Below, one piece after another: positions 15,303 through 24,162 of a stretch of DNA of 64,000 nucleotides. Location: assembly GCA_024281055.1 (NCBI GenBank), contig JAMXLF010000099.1, forward strand, positions 1 through 64,000. The letters run 5' to 3'. The notes under the pieces were generated by a model. It did no database searches. It had not been told where the DNA came from and was given only the letters and a program-made list of their open reading frames with translations. Position 1 is the stretch's first letter; the number at the start of each line of letters is the position of its first letter. The position numbers and the translations under genes are program-made. Source of the DNA: Geobacteraceae bacterium (GTDB taxonomy: Bacteria > Desulfobacterota > Desulfuromonadia > Geobacterales > Geobacteraceae).

Positions 15303-15336
15303 ACAAAAAAGGCTTCACGAGTGTCCGTGAAGCCTT
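15303..15336 (-). terminator. Intrinsic terminator after tRNA-Pro
   Basis: A perfect 11-bp stem AAGGCTTCACG/CGTGAAGCCTT (15309-15319 with 15326-15336), loop of 6, followed in the minus sense by a run of T. It ends the long thrS-to-tRNA-Pro block before surE. Confidence 0.9.
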
Positions 15337-15342
15337 ATAAAT

Positions 15343-15422
<80 letters not shown>

Positions 15423-15432
15423 GTATCATGTC

Positions 15433-15801
15433 TTAGTATTTCGAATATTGAAGATAATTTCTTAAGCTTCTCAAGTCCTCCTGAACCTCACGGAGTATAC
15501 TGGTTACCTTATCATCAGGCTCACCATGCCCAACTCTGTCGAGCCCCCTTCCCTTCCCTTTTGCATCAATCCTTTTTCTAGCTCCTTCAATAGTAAGCTT
15601 CTCAGTATAGAGCAGCCTCTTTATTTCCAGAATCATCTCCAGATGTTGTCTTGAATAAAGACGTTGGCCTGAGCGGCTTTTGTTCGGCTTCAGGAAACTG
15701 AATTCTGTTTCCCAATACCTGAGTACTGATGGCCTCAAAACGGTCAAAGCAGCAACTTCGCCGATTTTATAAAAAAGCTTTTCGGGAATCCCGGCTTCCA
15801 T
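15433..15801 (-). CDS. MerR-family transcriptional regulator
   Basis: A 122-residue regulator. The N-terminal MerR winged-helix domain is clear: [20 protein letters not shown] then [20 protein letters not shown]. The C-terminal part is a short coiled coil ([20 protein letters not shown]) without effector-binding cysteines. A MerR gene after ihfA and before tRNA-Pro is a common deltaproteobacterial arrangement. It is separated from ihfA by 20 nt and is likely co-transcribed; its target is not known. Confidence 0.9.
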   Translation of the reverse strand: MEAGIPEKLFYKIGEVAALTVLRPSVLRYWETEFSFLKPNKSRSGQRLYSRQHLEMILEIKRLLYTEKLTIEGARKRIDAKGKGRGLDRVGHGEPDDKVTSILREVQEDLRSLRNYLQYSKY

Positions 15802-15821
15802 TCGCCCCTCCGGGGAAGCCG

Positions 15822-16100
15822 CTAGTGATTGTTGATGGAGGCTTTAAGTACCTGACTCGGTTTGAAGGTGAGTATTTTCCTAGCTGTAATGACTATTTCT
15901 TCGCCGGTCTGCGGATTTCTTCCTCGCCGATCGGCCTTTTCCTTGACCACAAAATTCCCAAAACCAGCTATTTTAATCTTATCACCTGTTTCCAGTGTAT
16001 TTTTCATAATATCAAAAACAAGTTCCACGAGTTCAGCCGATTCTTTCTTGGAAAATCCAATCTTTTCATAGATTTTTTCAACAATATCAGCTTTGGTCAT
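15822..16100 (-). CDS. ihfA: Integration host factor subunit alpha
   Basis: DNA-bending protein of the HU/IHF family, 92 residues. MTKADIVEKIYEKIGFSKKE and the arm GFGNFVVKEKADRRGRNPQT are typical, with the intercalating proline in RNPQTGEEI. The place after pheT is the classical one for ihfA. IHF also assists sigma-54 promoters, two of which lie in this window before the pilins, and often filamentous phage origins. Confidence 0.93.
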   Translation of the reverse strand: MTKADIVEKIYEKIGFSKKESAELVELVFDIMKNTLETGDKIKIAGFGNFVVKEKADRRGRNPQTGEEIVITARKILTFKPSQVLKASINNH

Positions 16101-16192
16101 AATTCCCTCAATACAATTAAAAATCAGTTATCCTGAAGGCTTAGTTAACGTCAGGGTTTATATCACAGCACTGAAATATAATCAACCTCTTT

Positions 16193-18598
16193 TTACCTGA
16201 TTACTGCGTTTAACTTGCTGACGAGATGGTCAATAACACGTTGGTGAGCAGCATTTACCTCGTCGTCAGTAAGGGTTCTGTCCGGAGCGCGATAACGTAC
16301 CCTGACGGCTATACTCTTCAGTCCGGCTGGAATATTTGCTCCTTTGTAAAGATCGAAGATTCCGACGTCCTCAATTTCCTTGATCGCCAGCGTTCTGACA
16401 GCAGAAATGACCGTGGCTGCGTTCGTCTCGTCGGTGATCAACATCGCAATATCCCTGAACGTATCCGGGAAGCGCGAAGGCGGCAAAATCGGGGTTGTTA
16501 CCCCACTGTGGGCGACTATTTTTTCAAAATTCAGTTCAAAGTAATACAATGGCTGGTTAATGCCAAAGTTATCGAGGACATCCGGGTGAAGCTCGCCGAT
16601 TGAGCCTATTTCCTCCTGTCCATGGTAAATAGTGCACGCCTTGCCAGGATGGTAGAACTTCTCGACATTATCAGCTGCATAAAGCGGGTTAGGCAATTTC
16701 AGCTCTCGGAGGATGTTCTCTACGACCCCCTTGGCATCGTAGAAGTCTACAGGATCTTTGCTGTGGTTCCAACCTTCCGGATCGCGTTTCCCGGTCACAA
16801 CTGCCGCGAGATACATAGGCTCATGGGGGAGTTCCTGGTCGTGTTTCGGCAAGTAAACGCGGCGTAATTCAAACATACGCTGACTGACAATCCGGTAACT
16901 GATATTCCGAGCCGCTATCTCAATAAGTGCAGGTAAGAGAGTTGTCCGCATAACGGACTGCTCTTCGATCAAAGGGTTAAGAAGCTTGACCGCTTTACGG
17001 CGGGGGTCATCCTGAGTCAGCATGAGCTTATCCCACGAGTCAGGAGAAATAAAACTGAAATTAACGACCTCGTTGAATCCGTGGGCTACCAGCAGATTTC
17101 GTAACTGCTTTTCCATCCTCTGGGAACGGGACGGAAGATCGGAAAAGACACGGGCCTTCGGCATAGTCACAGGAATTTTTTCGTAACCATTCAAACGGGC
17201 GACCTCTTCGATGAGGTCAATCTCACGCTCAATATCCACCCGAAACAGAGGAACCTGGACCTGAAAAACGCCATGCTCAACTATCTCCACACCGAATCCA
17301 AGATTGTTGAATATCTCCCTAACGGCATCAGCAGAGAGATTGAGGCCTAGGATATGATTGATTCTGTCGAGGCGGGCAATTATTTGTTTCGGTTCGGCTT
17401 TATGGGGGTAGATGTCGATAACGCCCTTGGCCACGGTACCACCGGCAAGATCGGCGATAAGAGAAGCGGCACGATCAAGAGCCCTGGTCAGCACTTGAAT
17501 GTCAGCACCGCGTTCGAACCGGTGCGAAGATTCGGTGTGGACGCCTAGTCTCTTACTCGTAAGCCGGATTGCAGAGGGGTTGAAATAGGCGCTCTCCAGC
17601 AAAACGTCTGTCGTCTCGTCAGAAATTTCGGAATTCTCTCCGCCCATGATGCCGGCCAATGCTACCGTATGTTCACCATCACGAATGGTCAGGTCCGACG
17701 ACTTCAAAACGCGCTCCTGACCATCCAGGGTTGTGAAGCGTTCCCCCTCCCCCGCCCGGCGCACGACAATTTTCCCGCCTGCCAGCCTGGCAAAATCAAA
17801 GGCATGAAGGGGGTGGCCATATTCGAGTAGGACATAGTTGGTAACATCAACTACATTGTTGATGGAGCGCATCCCGACAGCGTTGAGCCTGTTTACAAGC
17901 CATTGCGGAGACGACGCTATCTGGCAGCCGGAAATGTATCTGGCGGCATAACGGGGGCAGAGGTGAGGATCTTCAATGGTGACAGAAGCTACCGTGCTAA
18001 CAGGGATGGCACCTTCAGCAACCTCAAGGTGTGGATACTTTATCGCCAGCCCGAGCTTCGCGGCAATCTCCCTGGCGATTCCGATCACACTCAGGCAATC
18101 AGCACGGTTAGGCGTGAGGCCAATCTCGAAAATGGTATCTTTCAGGCCCATGGCGACAAAAAGAGGAACACCCAAGAGAAGGTCATCGGGAAGAATCATG
18201 ATCCCCGCCGATTCCTCTGCCATGCCAAGTTCCTTTTCAGAACAGAGCATGCCGCATGATTCCTCGCCTCTGATCTTTGACCGTTTAATTCTGAAATCGC
18301 CAGGAAGGATTGCACCCACCTGGGCTAGAGCCACTTTATCGCCGGCTTTGAAGTTCTGGGCACCGCAGACGATATTGAGGATTTCCCGGCCATTATTCAC
18401 CTTGCACAGTGAAAGCTTGTCGGCGTTGGGGTGTTTGGCCTTTTGTTCAACTTTGGCCACCACAACCTCGTCCATCCCAGCAAAGCGACTCTCTATTGCT
18501 TCCACTTCGAGCCCCAGCATGGTCAGAAGATCAGCAAGTTTCTGAGGCGGAAGTTCGATTTCCACAAATTCTCTTAGCCAGTTATAACTGATGATCAT
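16193..18598 (-). CDS. pheT: Phenylalanine-tRNA ligase beta subunit
   Basis: Large subunit of the alpha2-beta2 synthetase that charges tRNA-Phe. The 801-residue protein begins MIISYNWLREFVEIELPPQK, has a tRNA-binding (EMAP-like) domain near residues 40-150, B3/B4 editing domain, B5 domain (NRINHILGLNLSADAVREIF region near 420), and a C-terminal anticodon-binding domain (FRDIAMLITDETNAATVISA ...). Length is normal. It lies 54 bp after pheS on the same transcript. Confidence 0.97.
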   Translation of the reverse strand: MIISYNWLREFVEIELPPQKLADLLTMLGLEVEAIESRFAGMDEVVVAKVEQKAKHPNADKLSLCKVNNGREILNIVCGAQNFKAGDKVALAQVGAILPGDFRIKRSKIRGEESCGMLCSEKELGMAEESAGIMILPDDLLLGVPLFVAMGLKDTIFEIGLTPNRADCLSVIGIAREIAAKLGLAIKYPHLEVAEGAIPVSTVASVTIEDPHLCPRYAARYISGCQIASSPQWLVNRLNAVGMRSINNVVDVTNYVLLEYGHPLHAFDFARLAGGKIVVRRAGEGERFTTLDGQERVLKSSDLTIRDGEHTVALAGIMGGENSEISDETTDVLLESAYFNPSAIRLTSKRLGVHTESSHRFERGADIQVLTRALDRAASLIADLAGGTVAKGVIDIYPHKAEPKQIIARLDRINHILGLNLSADAVREIFNNLGFGVEIVEHGVFQVQVPLFRVDIEREIDLIEEVARLNGYEKIPVTMPKARVFSDLPSRSQRMEKQLRNLLVAHGFNEVVNFSFISPDSWDKLMLTQDDPRRKAVKLLNPLIEEQSVMRTTLLPALIEIAARNISYRIVSQRMFELRRVYLPKHDQELPHEPMYLAAVVTGKRDPEGWNHSKDPVDFYDAKGVVENILRELKLPNPLYAADNVEKFYHPGKACTIYHGQEEIGSIGELHPDVLDNFGINQPLYYFELNFEKIVAHSGVTTPILPPSRFPDTFRDIAMLITDETNAATVISAVRTLAIKEIEDVGIFDLYKGANIPAGLKSIAVRVRYRAPDRTLTDDEVNAAHQRVIDHLVSKLNAVIR

Positions 18599-18652
18599 TT
18601 TTGCGCACTTTTAATGGGTTAAGATAGAAAAAATCAAGTTGAAAATTCAATA

Positions 18653-19669
18653 TCAAAATTGACTGAGAAATCGAAGGTCGTTGTCGAAAAGCAGACGCAT
18701 ATCGCTGATGCCGTATCGCAACATGGCTATCCTCTCGATCCCCATGCCGAAAGCAAATCCGGAAATTGTTTCAGGGTCGTAATGGACATGACGATACACC
18801 TCGGGATCGACCATGCCGGCGCCGAGAATTTCGAGCCACCCGGAGTTCTTACAGACCCGGCATCCTTTCCCGTTGCAGATAACACAAGCAATATCGACCT
18901 CTGCACTCGGCTCGGTGAACGGGAAAAAGCTCGGCCGCAACCTTACGCCGATGTTTTTGCCGAAGTATTGGTTTACAAACACGGTCAGAATTCCCTTCAG
19001 ATCGCCGAAGGTAATTCCTTTATCGACCATCAGCCCCTCAATCTGATGGAACATGGGGGAATGGGTGGCATCGGAATCGCATCGATAGACGGTGCCAGGG
19101 GCGATAATTCTAACCGGCGGAGCATGCTTCAGCATGGTACGGATCTGTACAGGCGAGGTGTGAGTTCTGAGAAGCATATTATCGTCGACAAAAAAAGTGT
19201 CCTGCATGTCGCGGGCGGGGTGATCCTTGGGAAAATTGAGCGCTTCGAAGTTATAGTAATCGAGCTCGATTTCGGGGCCTTCCGCCACCTGAAACCCCAA
19301 GCCTGCAAATATTTCGCAGATATCTTCGATAACGAGTGTTATGGGGTGCTTTGTACCAAGCGGCTTACAGCGCCCGGGAAGGGTTACGTCAAGTCGTTCC
19401 CTACGCAGCCTCTCAGCTTTCGCAGCGGCACGGATAGACCCAAGTGTGGCGTCGATCAATTCTTCCAGTTGATCCTTGACAGAATTTACCACTTGGCCGA
19501 ACGCGGGCCGTTCCTCTGGTGGAACTGCTCCTATGCCTTTCATGAGTGTGGTCAGTGCCCCTTTCTTGCCAAGGTACTTGACCCGGAGTTCCTGGAGCGC
19601 TTCTTCACTCGAAGCTATGGTGATTTCGGCTGTTGCCTGCTGTAAGAGGGTTTCGAGTTCCTGCTTCAT
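18653..19669 (-). CDS. pheS: Phenylalanine-tRNA ligase alpha subunit
   Basis: Catalytic subunit of phenylalanyl-tRNA synthetase, 338 residues. Class II motifs are visible: HPITLVIEDICEIFAGLGFQ (motif 1), GTVYRCDSDATHSPMFHQIE (motif 2) and FAFGMGIERIAMLRYGI (motif 3). The ATG of MKQELETLLQQATAEITIAS is chosen, with AAGGG 7 nt upstream; the longer reading starts inside a terminator hairpin. The hairpin at 19684-19719 sits between rplT and this gene and may attenuate it. Confidence 0.97.
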   Translation of the reverse strand: MKQELETLLQQATAEITIASSEEALQELRVKYLGKKGALTTLMKGIGAVPPEERPAFGQVVNSVKDQLEELIDATLGSIRAAAKAERLRRERLDVTLPGRCKPLGTKHPITLVIEDICEIFAGLGFQVAEGPEIELDYYNFEALNFPKDHPARDMQDTFFVDDNMLLRTHTSPVQIRTMLKHAPPVRIIAPGTVYRCDSDATHSPMFHQIEGLMVDKGITFGDLKGILTVFVNQYFGKNIGVRLRPSFFPFTEPSAEVDIACVICNGKGCRVCKNSGWLEILGAGMVDPEVYRHVHYDPETISGFAFGMGIERIAMLRYGISDMRLLFDNDLRFLSQF

Positions 19670-19683
19670 GTTATGACCCTTGA

Positions 19684-19719
19684 CAAAAAAAGAAATGGGA
19701 TTCTCCATCCCATTTCTTT
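19684..19719 (-). terminator. Terminator/attenuator hairpin before pheS
   Basis: A perfect 13-bp stem (19689-19701 with 19707-19719), loop of 5, followed in the minus sense by seven T residues. It lies between rplT and pheS, 15 nt before the pheS start. A 20-codon frame (MLRKEMGWRIPFLFLSRVIT) spans the hairpin and ends in an ATGA overlap with pheS. Confidence 0.9.
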
Positions 19720-19737
19720 ACGCAGCATTGAAAACTA

Positions 19738-20091
19738 TTAGAAGTTTGCCTTAGCAAGACCGGCGATCTCAGCGAAACCGCGGGGGTCCGACACTGCCAG
19801 ATCAGCCAGTACCTTCCGGTCGATCTCGACATTAGCTTTTTTGAGCCCGTGAATCAGTTTGCTGTACGATAAGCCGTTCAGCCTGGAGGCCGCATTTATG
19901 CGGGTAATCCAGAGTGCCCTGAAATCCCTTTTCTTAACGCGTCTGTCTCTGAATGCATAATTCAGAGCGCGATCGACGGCCTCGGTAGCACTTCTGAAAA
20001 GTTTACTCCTGGCGCCACGGTAACCCTTGGCAAGTTTCAGCACCTTGTTTCTTCGCTGTCTCGCTTTGAATCCTCTTTTTACTCTCGGCAT
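19738..20091 (-). CDS. rplT: 50S ribosomal protein L20
   Basis: Ribosomal protein of 117 residues that binds 23S rRNA early in assembly; in many bacteria it also represses its own operon. The basic N-terminus [20 protein letters not shown] and the domain [20 protein letters not shown] are typical. It follows rpmI in the infC-rpmI-rplT operon. Length matches the family. Confidence 0.97.
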   Translation of the reverse strand: MPRVKRGFKARQRRNKVLKLAKGYRGARSKLFRSATEAVDRALNYAFRDRRVKKRDFRALWITRINAASRLNGLSYSKLIHGLKKANVEIDRKVLADLAVSDPRGFAEIAGLAKANF

Positions 20092-20184
20092 TTGCTACTC
20101 CTTTGTGTACGTATTTTGCCGGATCCGTAAGGGGAGACATTCCTCGCGGTTCACGGTCTTAAAACAAATCCAAACTTCAGGCAG

Positions 20185-20382
20185 CTACATATACGGGATC
20201 AGTTTGGCGATATTCTTCTGGTCCACCGCAGCGACTGTAGTCCCATGCCTAAGATTGCGCTTTCTCTTCCTCGTTTTAGAGGTGAGGATATGGCTTGTAA
20301 ATGCGTGGCTTCTTTTAATCTTTCCGGAGCCGGTTTTTTTGAATCGTTTCGCGGCTCCCCTATTGGTCTTAATCTTTGGCAT
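20185..20382 (-). CDS. rpmI: 50S ribosomal protein L35
   Basis: Small basic ribosomal protein, 65 residues, beginning [20 protein letters not shown] and with [16 protein letters not shown] in the second half. The ATG at 20382 is chosen over one 7 codons earlier because family members start at MPKIKTN. It lies between infC and rplT with about 20 bp to infC. Confidence 0.97.
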   Translation of the reverse strand: MPKIKTNRGAAKRFKKTGSGKIKRSHAFTSHILTSKTRKRKRNLRHGTTVAAVDQKNIAKLIPYM

Positions 20383-20404
20383 ATTCTTCTCCTCTTTAGT
20401 CAAA

Positions 20405-20926
20405 TTACTTAACTTTGGATTTGGGAGCTACGATCATGTACATACTTCGCCCTTCCATCTTCGGCCTAACTTCGATAATCGCAATATCCTCCAATTCCGT
20501 GGCAACCCTTTCCAAGACATTCTGTCCCAGTTCCATATGAGTTATCTCACGGCCACGGAAAACCAAGGTTATCTTGGCTTTGTTGCCTTCTTCCAGGAAG
20601 CGGCGAACATGCTTTATTTTAAACTGTAAATCATGTTCGTCGGTCTTGGGACGGAGCTTCACCTCTTTGAGCTGAACCTGCACCTGTTTTTTTCGGGCTT
20701 CCTGTTGTTTCTTGCTTTGCTGATATTTGAATTTGCCGAAATCCATGATCCGGCAAACCGGAGGTACCGCAGTGGGTGATACCTCTACAAGATCCAGTTG
20801 CTGGCTCTCAGCCAGCGAAAGGGCCTCATGGAGCGACAAGATTCCGAGCTGCTCGCTGTTGGCCCCGATTACCCTGACCTCCCTGGCCCTGATAGCCTGG
20901 TTAATGTTAACAGTAGGCTTAGCTAT
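20405..20926 (-). CDS. infC: Translation initiation factor IF-3, with ATA start codon
   Basis: Initiation factor that checks start codons and splits ribosomes. From the first ATG-like start in the frame the protein would lack about 30 residues of its N-terminal domain. Reading upstream, the codon ATA at 20924-20926 lies 7 nt after a perfect AGGAGG and opens [20 protein letters not shown], the expected IF-3 beginning, giving 173 residues. IF-3 genes in other bacteria use ATT, ATC or ATA starts and are self-repressed because IF-3 rejects them. The C-terminal domain (KPKTDEHD-like stretch and [15 protein letters not shown]) is complete. Confidence 0.95.
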   Translation of the reverse strand: MAKPTVNINQAIRAREVRVIGANSEQLGILSLHEALSLAESQQLDLVEVSPTAVPPVCRIMDFGKFKYQQSKKQQEARKKQVQVQLKEVKLRPKTDEHDLQFKIKHVRRFLEEGNKAKITLVFRGREITHMELGQNVLERVATELEDIAIIEVRPKMEGRSMYMIVAPKSKVK

Positions 20927-20937
20927 GGTACCACCTC

Positions 20938-22848
20938 CTAATGGAAATTCTCAACCTGCTTGGCAATATATGCAATAAAGTCAGTTATAGACATCGCCTC
21001 GAGATTATTACCATCCCGGAGTCGGGGTGTTACCGTAACAGACTCGACTTCTTTATCTCCGATGACGAGCATGCAGGGTAGCTTCTGTAATTGCGCTTCG
21101 CGTATTTTGAAGCCGAGTTTCTCGTTTCTGAAATCCGCCTGCACCCTGATGCCAGCGCCCCGAAGGGTTTCCACTACCTGACGGGCATAGGGAAGCTGAT
21201 TGTCCGTTACAGTCAGCACCACAACTTGGACCGGCGATAGCCAGAACGGAAAGCTTCCGGCGTAGTGTTCAATCAGAACGCCGATAAAGCGCTCGATTGA
21301 GCCGAGAATAACCCGGTGCACCATGACTGGCCGCTTTTTTTCTCCGCCAGCATCCACATAGGTAAGATCAAAGCGCTCTGGCAGGGTGAAATCGCACTGG
21401 ATTGTAGCACACTGCCATCTCCTGTCAAGACAATCGCGCAGTTTTATGTCGATCTTCGGCCCGTAAAATGCGCCATCACCTTCATTTATATCAAAGGGAC
21501 GCCCTGTATCTTTGAGCGCACCGAGCAGGGCGTTGGTGGCCCGATCCCAGTCCTCGTCCGACCCGATCGACTTCTCCGGTCGTGTGGAGAGTTCCATTTC
21601 GTATTCGAAGCCAAAAATCTTCATCACATCGCTGACAAAAGCGATGACACCTTTGATCTCGCTGTCCAGTTGCTCCGGCGTGCAGAGGATGTGAGCGTCA
21701 TCCTGGGTAAAGCAGCGTACCCGCAGAAGCCCGTGGAGCACGCCGGCACGCTCATGACGATGCACCGTTCCCAGTTCGAAGTAACGGAAGGGAAGATCGC
21801 GGTAACTCCTCAGCTGAGACTTGTAGATCATCATGTGGGAGAGGCAGTTCATCGGTTTTACGCCAAAACTCTGCTCATCAACCTCGGTGAAATACATGTT
21901 CTCCCGATAATTGTCATAGTGGCCGGAACGCTGCCAGAGGTCAGTCTTGAGAATCTGCGGGCCGACCACGATGTCGTAGCCGCGTTTCAGGTGCTCTTTG
22001 CGCTCGAAATCCTCGATGACAGTCCTGAGCATCGCTCCTTTGGGGTGCCAGATGGCGAAGCCTGCTCCAACCTCGTCAGAAAAGGAGAAAAGATCCAACT
22101 CTCGACCGAGCTTGCGATGGTCACGCCGTTTTGCCTCTTCCAGCCTTTCCAGGTAGGCATCCAGCTCCTTTTTATCGGCAAAGGCAGTTCCATAAATCCG
22201 CTGAAGCATCTTACGCTTCTCATCCCCCCGCCAGTAGGCTCCGGCAATGGAGGTCAGCTTGAATGCCTTGCACCAGGCGGTAGACGGGAGGTGTGGGCCC
22301 CGACAAAGGTCGACAAAATCCCCCTGGCGGTAAACCGAAACGGTCTCAGCATCAAGGTCCTCGATGATCTCTACCTTGTAGCTCTCTCCCATATCCTTGA
22401 AGAGCCTTATGGCATCGGCTTTGGAGAGTTCCTGCCGTTCAATTTTAAGACCGGCCTTGGCCAGCTCCGACATTTTGGCCTCGATCTTCGCCAGATCTTC
22501 GGGGCTGAACGGCGCGTCAACATCAAAATCGTAGTAGAAACCGTTCTCGATGGCGGGGCCGATAGTGACCTTCGCATTGGGAAAAAGGGCTTTTACCGCC
22601 TGGGCCATGAGATGGGAAGTTGAGTGCCTGATGATCTCCAGGGCTTCGGGGCTTTTTTCGGTTACGATCTCAACCCGCGCGCCTTCGCGAAGTGGAGACG
22701 CAAGATCCACCATGGTGCCATCTAGCTTGCCGGCGATGGCCGCCTTAGCAAGCCCCACCCCGATGGACGCGGCAAGATCATAGACAGTAGCCCCCTCTTG
22801 GAGCACCTTTACCGAAGAGTCAGGAAGAGTAACTCTGATTTCGCCCAT
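20938..22848 (-). CDS. thrS: Threonine-tRNA ligase
   Basis: Charges tRNA-Thr. The 636-residue protein has an N-terminal TGS domain ([20 protein letters not shown]), an editing domain with [20 protein letters not shown], class II catalytic motifs ([59 protein letters not shown]) and a C-terminal anticodon-binding domain. The ATG of MGEIRV is chosen, with AAGGGGAG upstream. A terminator-like hairpin precedes it. First gene of the block thrS-infC-rpmI-rplT-pheST-ihfA; it is 11 bp upstream of infC. Confidence 0.97.
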   Translation of the reverse strand: MGEIRVTLPDSSVKVLQEGATVYDLAASIGVGLAKAAIAGKLDGTMVDLASPLREGARVEIVTEKSPEALEIIRHSTSHLMAQAVKALFPNAKVTIGPAIENGFYYDFDVDAPFSPEDLAKIEAKMSELAKAGLKIERQELSKADAIRLFKDMGESYKVEIIEDLDAETVSVYRQGDFVDLCRGPHLPSTAWCKAFKLTSIAGAYWRGDEKRKMLQRIYGTAFADKKELDAYLERLEEAKRRDHRKLGRELDLFSFSDEVGAGFAIWHPKGAMLRTVIEDFERKEHLKRGYDIVVGPQILKTDLWQRSGHYDNYRENMYFTEVDEQSFGVKPMNCLSHMMIYKSQLRSYRDLPFRYFELGTVHRHERAGVLHGLLRVRCFTQDDAHILCTPEQLDSEIKGVIAFVSDVMKIFGFEYEMELSTRPEKSIGSDEDWDRATNALLGALKDTGRPFDINEGDGAFYGPKIDIKLRDCLDRRWQCATIQCDFTLPERFDLTYVDAGGEKKRPVMVHRVILGSIERFIGVLIEHYAGSFPFWLSPVQVVVLTVTDNQLPYARQVVETLRGAGIRVQADFRNEKLGFKIREAQLQKLPCMLVIGDKEVESVTVTPRLRDGNNLEAMSITDFIAYIAKQVENFH

Positions 22849-22863
22849 GTATCTCCCCTTAAC

Positions 22864-22888
22864 AGAAAAGGCATCGAACATCGATGCC
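22864..22888 (-). terminator. Terminator between tRNA-Val and thrS
   Basis: Perfect 8-bp stem GGCATCGA/TCGATGCC (22870-22877 with 22881-22888), loop of 3, followed in the minus sense by TTTTC. It may end the tRNA-Val transcript or attenuate thrS, whose start is 16 nt further on. Confidence 0.8.
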
Positions 22889-22920
22889 CCGTCAATTCAA
22901 CAGCCAGAAGCATGTTTTTA

Positions 22921-22995
22921 TGGTAGGCGCGGGCGGTTTCGAACCGCCGACCCCTAGCGTGTCGAGCTAGTGCTCTACCCCTGAGCTACGCGCCT
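22921..22995 (-). tRNA. tRNA-Val (anticodon GAC), with C33
   Basis: 75 nt with full cloverleaf: acceptor AGGCGCG/CGCGCCT, D arm GCTC/GAGC, anticodon stem CTAGC/GCTAG with loop TCGACAC, T arm GGCGG-TTCGAAA-CCGCC, discriminator A73 and encoded CCA. The stem fixes the loop, so the anticodon is GAC and position 33, almost always T in tRNA genes, is C. A35, C36 and A73 fit valine identity. Confidence 0.93.
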
Positions 22996-23072
22996 CCATG
23001 AAAAACAGAACTGTATTTCTAGCAATTTGAGCCGGGATTGTCAAGGAAATTGTTCGTGAAAAATTGTGTTTA

Positions 23073-24158
23073 TTACCTATTACCATATCTTTTGAACAAC
23101 TCAACTACTGCAGCGACCACCTCTTCAACGGAAATCTCGGACATGCATCGCGCATTGATCGGACATTTCGGTGTGTAGCCAAACTTTGTGCAAGGAGAAC
23201 AGGGAAGATTCTTGTTGATGACGATGTGCTTTTCTCCGCGGGGAGCCCATTTCTTCGCAATGCCGGGACCGAACAGGGAGACCGTCGGTTTGCCGAGCCC
23301 TACACCGATGTGAAGAATACCCGAATCGCCGCTGACCAGCACTGCCGCTTTTGCAATTATTGCTGCAGTCTCTGCCAGCGAAGTCTTACCGGCAAGGTTC
23401 AGGCCGCGTTTGTCCGTGATAATCTTCTCTCCGTCACCGGCATCTTCTTTCCCCCCGACAATGACAACCGGAATTCCGCGGCTGTTTAGCCTAAGGACTA
23501 CTTCACCGAACTTTTCCCATCCCCAGCGACGTTCAGGTATGCTCGCGCCGGAAAAAATCGTAACAAAAGGAACTGTGGCGAACTCACCCAAAAAACCAGC
23601 AGCTCCTGTCGTTGCCGCTGCAGGAGGCAGCAGGTACGGCACATGCGCTTGCCCCAGTTTATCGCCTCCCAGTGGCGTGAGGAGATGAAAAAAACTCTCG
23701 ACTTCATAATCGTCGTTGGAATAAGGAACGACATCCGTAAACAGCTTTCCGCGTTTATTGGTTGCGTAACCGACACACCGCGCACCTCCCATAAGCCTTG
23801 CCACGACTGCAGAAAGGTAATGCCACTGTTCGGAGTCAATAACCACGTCATACCCCGTCCCTGTTGTATACAACAAATCGAAAAAACTGTCATAACGAAA
23901 GACATGGGAGACGTCGGGGGTCATCGCGAAAACAGCTGCATTTCTCTTTTCTGCCAGCATGTCGATTGCCGCTTCTGGAACGGCCTTGTGGAGGCAATTG
24001 ATGGCGGGGATAAGATGAACTGCATCACCGATGCCGCCTGGACGGATGATCAGAATTTTCTTCAGGGAGGAGAATGGCCGAAGTCGCGGCGCCTTAAGGA
24101 GTCGGGCCAGCAAAGCGCCGACGGTTTTGTCCATATACTTGAGAAGTTGTATCTTCAC
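23073..24158 (-). CDS. Glycosyltransferase family 9 (heptosyltransferase-like)
   Basis: A 361-residue GT9 enzyme of the ADP-heptose:LPS heptosyltransferase kind. The N-terminal domain has LKKILIIRPGGIGDAVHLIP near residue 33; the C-terminal nucleotide-binding domain has PFVTIFSGASIPERRWGWEK and VLVSGDSGILHIGVGLGKPT, then SLFGPGIAKKWAPRGEKH. A cluster of cysteines (LPCSPCTKFGYTPKCPINAR) near residue 320 resembles other Geobacter GT9 proteins. It lies at the edge of the glycan locus and likely adds a core sugar. Acceptor and donor are not known. Confidence 0.88.
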   Translation of the reverse strand: MKIQLLKYMDKTVGALLARLLKAPRLRPFSSLKKILIIRPGGIGDAVHLIPAINCLHKAVPEAAIDMLAEKRNAAVFAMTPDVSHVFRYDSFFDLLYTTGTGYDVVIDSEQWHYLSAVVARLMGGARCVGYATNKRGKLFTDVVPYSNDDYEVESFFHLLTPLGGDKLGQAHVPYLLPPAAATTGAAGFLGEFATVPFVTIFSGASIPERRWGWEKFGEVVLRLNSRGIPVVIVGGKEDAGDGEKIITDKRGLNLAGKTSLAETAAIIAKAAVLVSGDSGILHIGVGLGKPTVSLFGPGIAKKWAPRGEKHIVINKNLPCSPCTKFGYTPKCPINARCMSEISVEEVVAAVVELFKRYGNR

Positions 24159-24162
24159 TAGG

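Noticed and set aside
21316-22623. Open frame of 435 codons opposite thrS
   Set aside because: It lies wholly antisense to a certain gene; such frames are common where third codon positions are G or C. No ribosome site and no family resemblance.
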